A stretch of DNA of 64,000 nt from Roseateles violae (GTDB lineage Bacteria; Pseudomonadota; Gammaproteobacteria; Burkholderiales; Burkholderiaceae_C), in assembly GCF_030410485.1 (NCBI RefSeq), contig NZ_JAUHHC010000006.1:248001-312000 (forward strand), written 5' to 3'. The notes under the pieces are model-generated. The model was not told the DNA's origin, searched no databases, and saw nothing but the letters and a program-made list of their open reading frames with translations. Shown here one piece after another: positions 63,329 to 64,000 of the stretch. A program made the position numbers and the translations under genes. Numbering within the stretch: position 1 is the stretch's first letter; each line of letters starts with the position of its first letter.

Positions 63329-64000
63329 CATGGCCGCTTGAACGGCCGATGCTCGTCGAGCTCGTCGATATAGCCGCGCATCGCCTGACCCTCGCGGGCG
63401 AGGAAGTCGGCGACGGCGTCGCTGAAGTCCGGGTGCGCCAGCCAATGGCTGGAATGGGTCTCGACCGGCAGCAGGCCGCGCGCCATCTTGTGTTCGCCCT
63501 GTGCGCCGCCCTCGAAGCGGGCATAGCCCTTGGCGATGCACCAGGCCAGCGGCTGGTAGTAGCAGGCATCGAAATGCAGGCAGGGCACGGGCTCGACGGC
63601 GCCCCAGTAGCGGCCGTAGGCCTGGCCGCGTTCCGGATCGAGCGCGATCAGCGAGGCGGCAATCCGGGTCTGACCCCGCTTGGCGATGAACAGCAGCCAG
63701 TGCGCCGCCATGGTCGAGGCCATGCGGCGGAAGAAGTCGCGCGTCAGATAGGGCGTGCTGTGGTGGGCGCGGTAGGTCAGCTGATAGCAGCGGTAGAAGA
63801 AGTCCCAGTCGGCCTCGGTGATCTGCGCGCCCTGCCGCACTTCGAACTCGATGCCGGCCTCGCGCACGCGGCGCTGCTCCTGCTGGATCTTCTTGCGCTT
63901 GTCGCGCTGCAGCGAGGCGAGGAAGTCCTCGAAGCCGGCCCAGCCGGCGTTCTGCCAGTGGAATTGCACGCCGCTGCGCGCCAGCCAGCCTTGTTCGCCG
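63328..64000 (-). CDS. FemAB/GNAT-like protein (DUF482 / peptidogalycan-type), C-terminal part only
   Basis: About 224 C-terminal residues are visible; the frame is open to base 64000 and continues beyond. The sequence matches the C-terminal acyltransferase-like half of DUF482 proteins: FHWQNAGWAGFEDFLASLQR, KRKKIQQEQRRV, FFYRCYQLTYRAHHSTPYLT, GRYWGAVEPVPCLHFDACYY and QGEHKMARGLLPVETHSSHW. These proteins are related to FemAB-type aminoacyl transferases and are annotated as peptidogalycan biosynthesis or N-acetyltransferase proteins without proven substrate. The N-terminal domain is outside the window. It converges on ppa and shares its terminator. Confidence 0.85.
   Translation of the reverse strand, partial: GEQGWLARSGVQFHWQNAGWAGFEDFLASLQRDKRKKIQQEQRRVREAGIEFEVRQGAQITEADWDFFYRCYQLTYRAHHSTPYLTRDFFRRMASTMAAHWLLFIAKRGQTRIAASLIALDPERGQAYGRYWGAVEPVPCLHFDACYYQPLAWCIAKGYARFEGGAQGEHKMARGLLPVETHSSHWLAHPDFSDAVADFLAREGQAMRGYIDELDEHRPFKRP

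Overview
The window looks like chromosomal DNA of a high-GC betaproteobacterium of the order Burkholderiales, most like the Roseateles/Pelomonas/Mitsuaria group. The grounds are very high GC with strong third-position bias, a Burkholderiales-type porin at the left edge, PEP-CTERM surface-protein signals, several c-di-GMP enzymes and chemoreceptors, and a K+-independent type membrane pyrophosphatase. The genus is inferred from gene style only. I see no rRNA, complete tRNA, CRISPR array, prophage or insertion sequence.

Left part (1-22.7 kb): a truncated porin, a Sel1-repeat protein, then a tight sensory cluster. This consists of a membrane GGDEF-EAL protein, an FNR-type regulator with all four iron-sulphur cysteines (overlapping by 14 bp) and an Aer-like PAS chemoreceptor. 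After a DUF4136 lipoprotein and lpxO comes a long minus-strand operon running 17731 to 9090. It carries two micro-ORFs, an RND efflux adaptor, pump and TolC-type channel, a patatin lipoprotein, an MgtC-like protein and a MarR regulator. A winged-helix/STAND/TPR regulator diverges from this operon across a 91-bp gap that holds a perfect 10-bp tandem repeat with 11-bp period. A diguanylate cyclase follows.

Scar region (22.7-25.2 kb): gene-poor. It holds a PEP-CTERM protein with an odd C-terminal extension, a 5'-truncated PEP-CTERM remnant, an AT-rich patch, the 3' end of a tRNA-like sequence and a strong intrinsic terminator. It reads as the leftover of an integrated element.

Central catabolic region (25.2-50 kb): an operon of acyl-CoA ligase, YeiH-type exporter, MFS transporter, quinone oxidoreductase and FrnE-like protein; an AraC regulator divergent from a TauD-type dioxygenase; a chemoreceptor; then a DUF1302/DUF1329/YCF48-like/RND cluster followed by a GGDEF-EAL protein. 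On the minus strand there is a BKACE enzyme, a small hydrolase, two orphan periplasmic binding proteins and a MalT-like LuxR regulator. I read the region as uptake or surface processing, activation and breakdown of a hydrophobic or organosulphur compound, but the substrate is not shown by the sequence.

Right part (50-64 kb): envelope and energy functions. These are a USP-hemerythrin fusion, a YddA/SbmA-like ABC exporter, a small PspC protein, two L,D-transpeptidase paralogues, an Asn/Ser-rich secreted protein, a four-gene MCE-type lipid transporter, a J-domain protein, the membrane H+-pyrophosphatase divergent from soluble pyrophosphatase, and a truncated FemAB/GNAT-like protein at the right edge.
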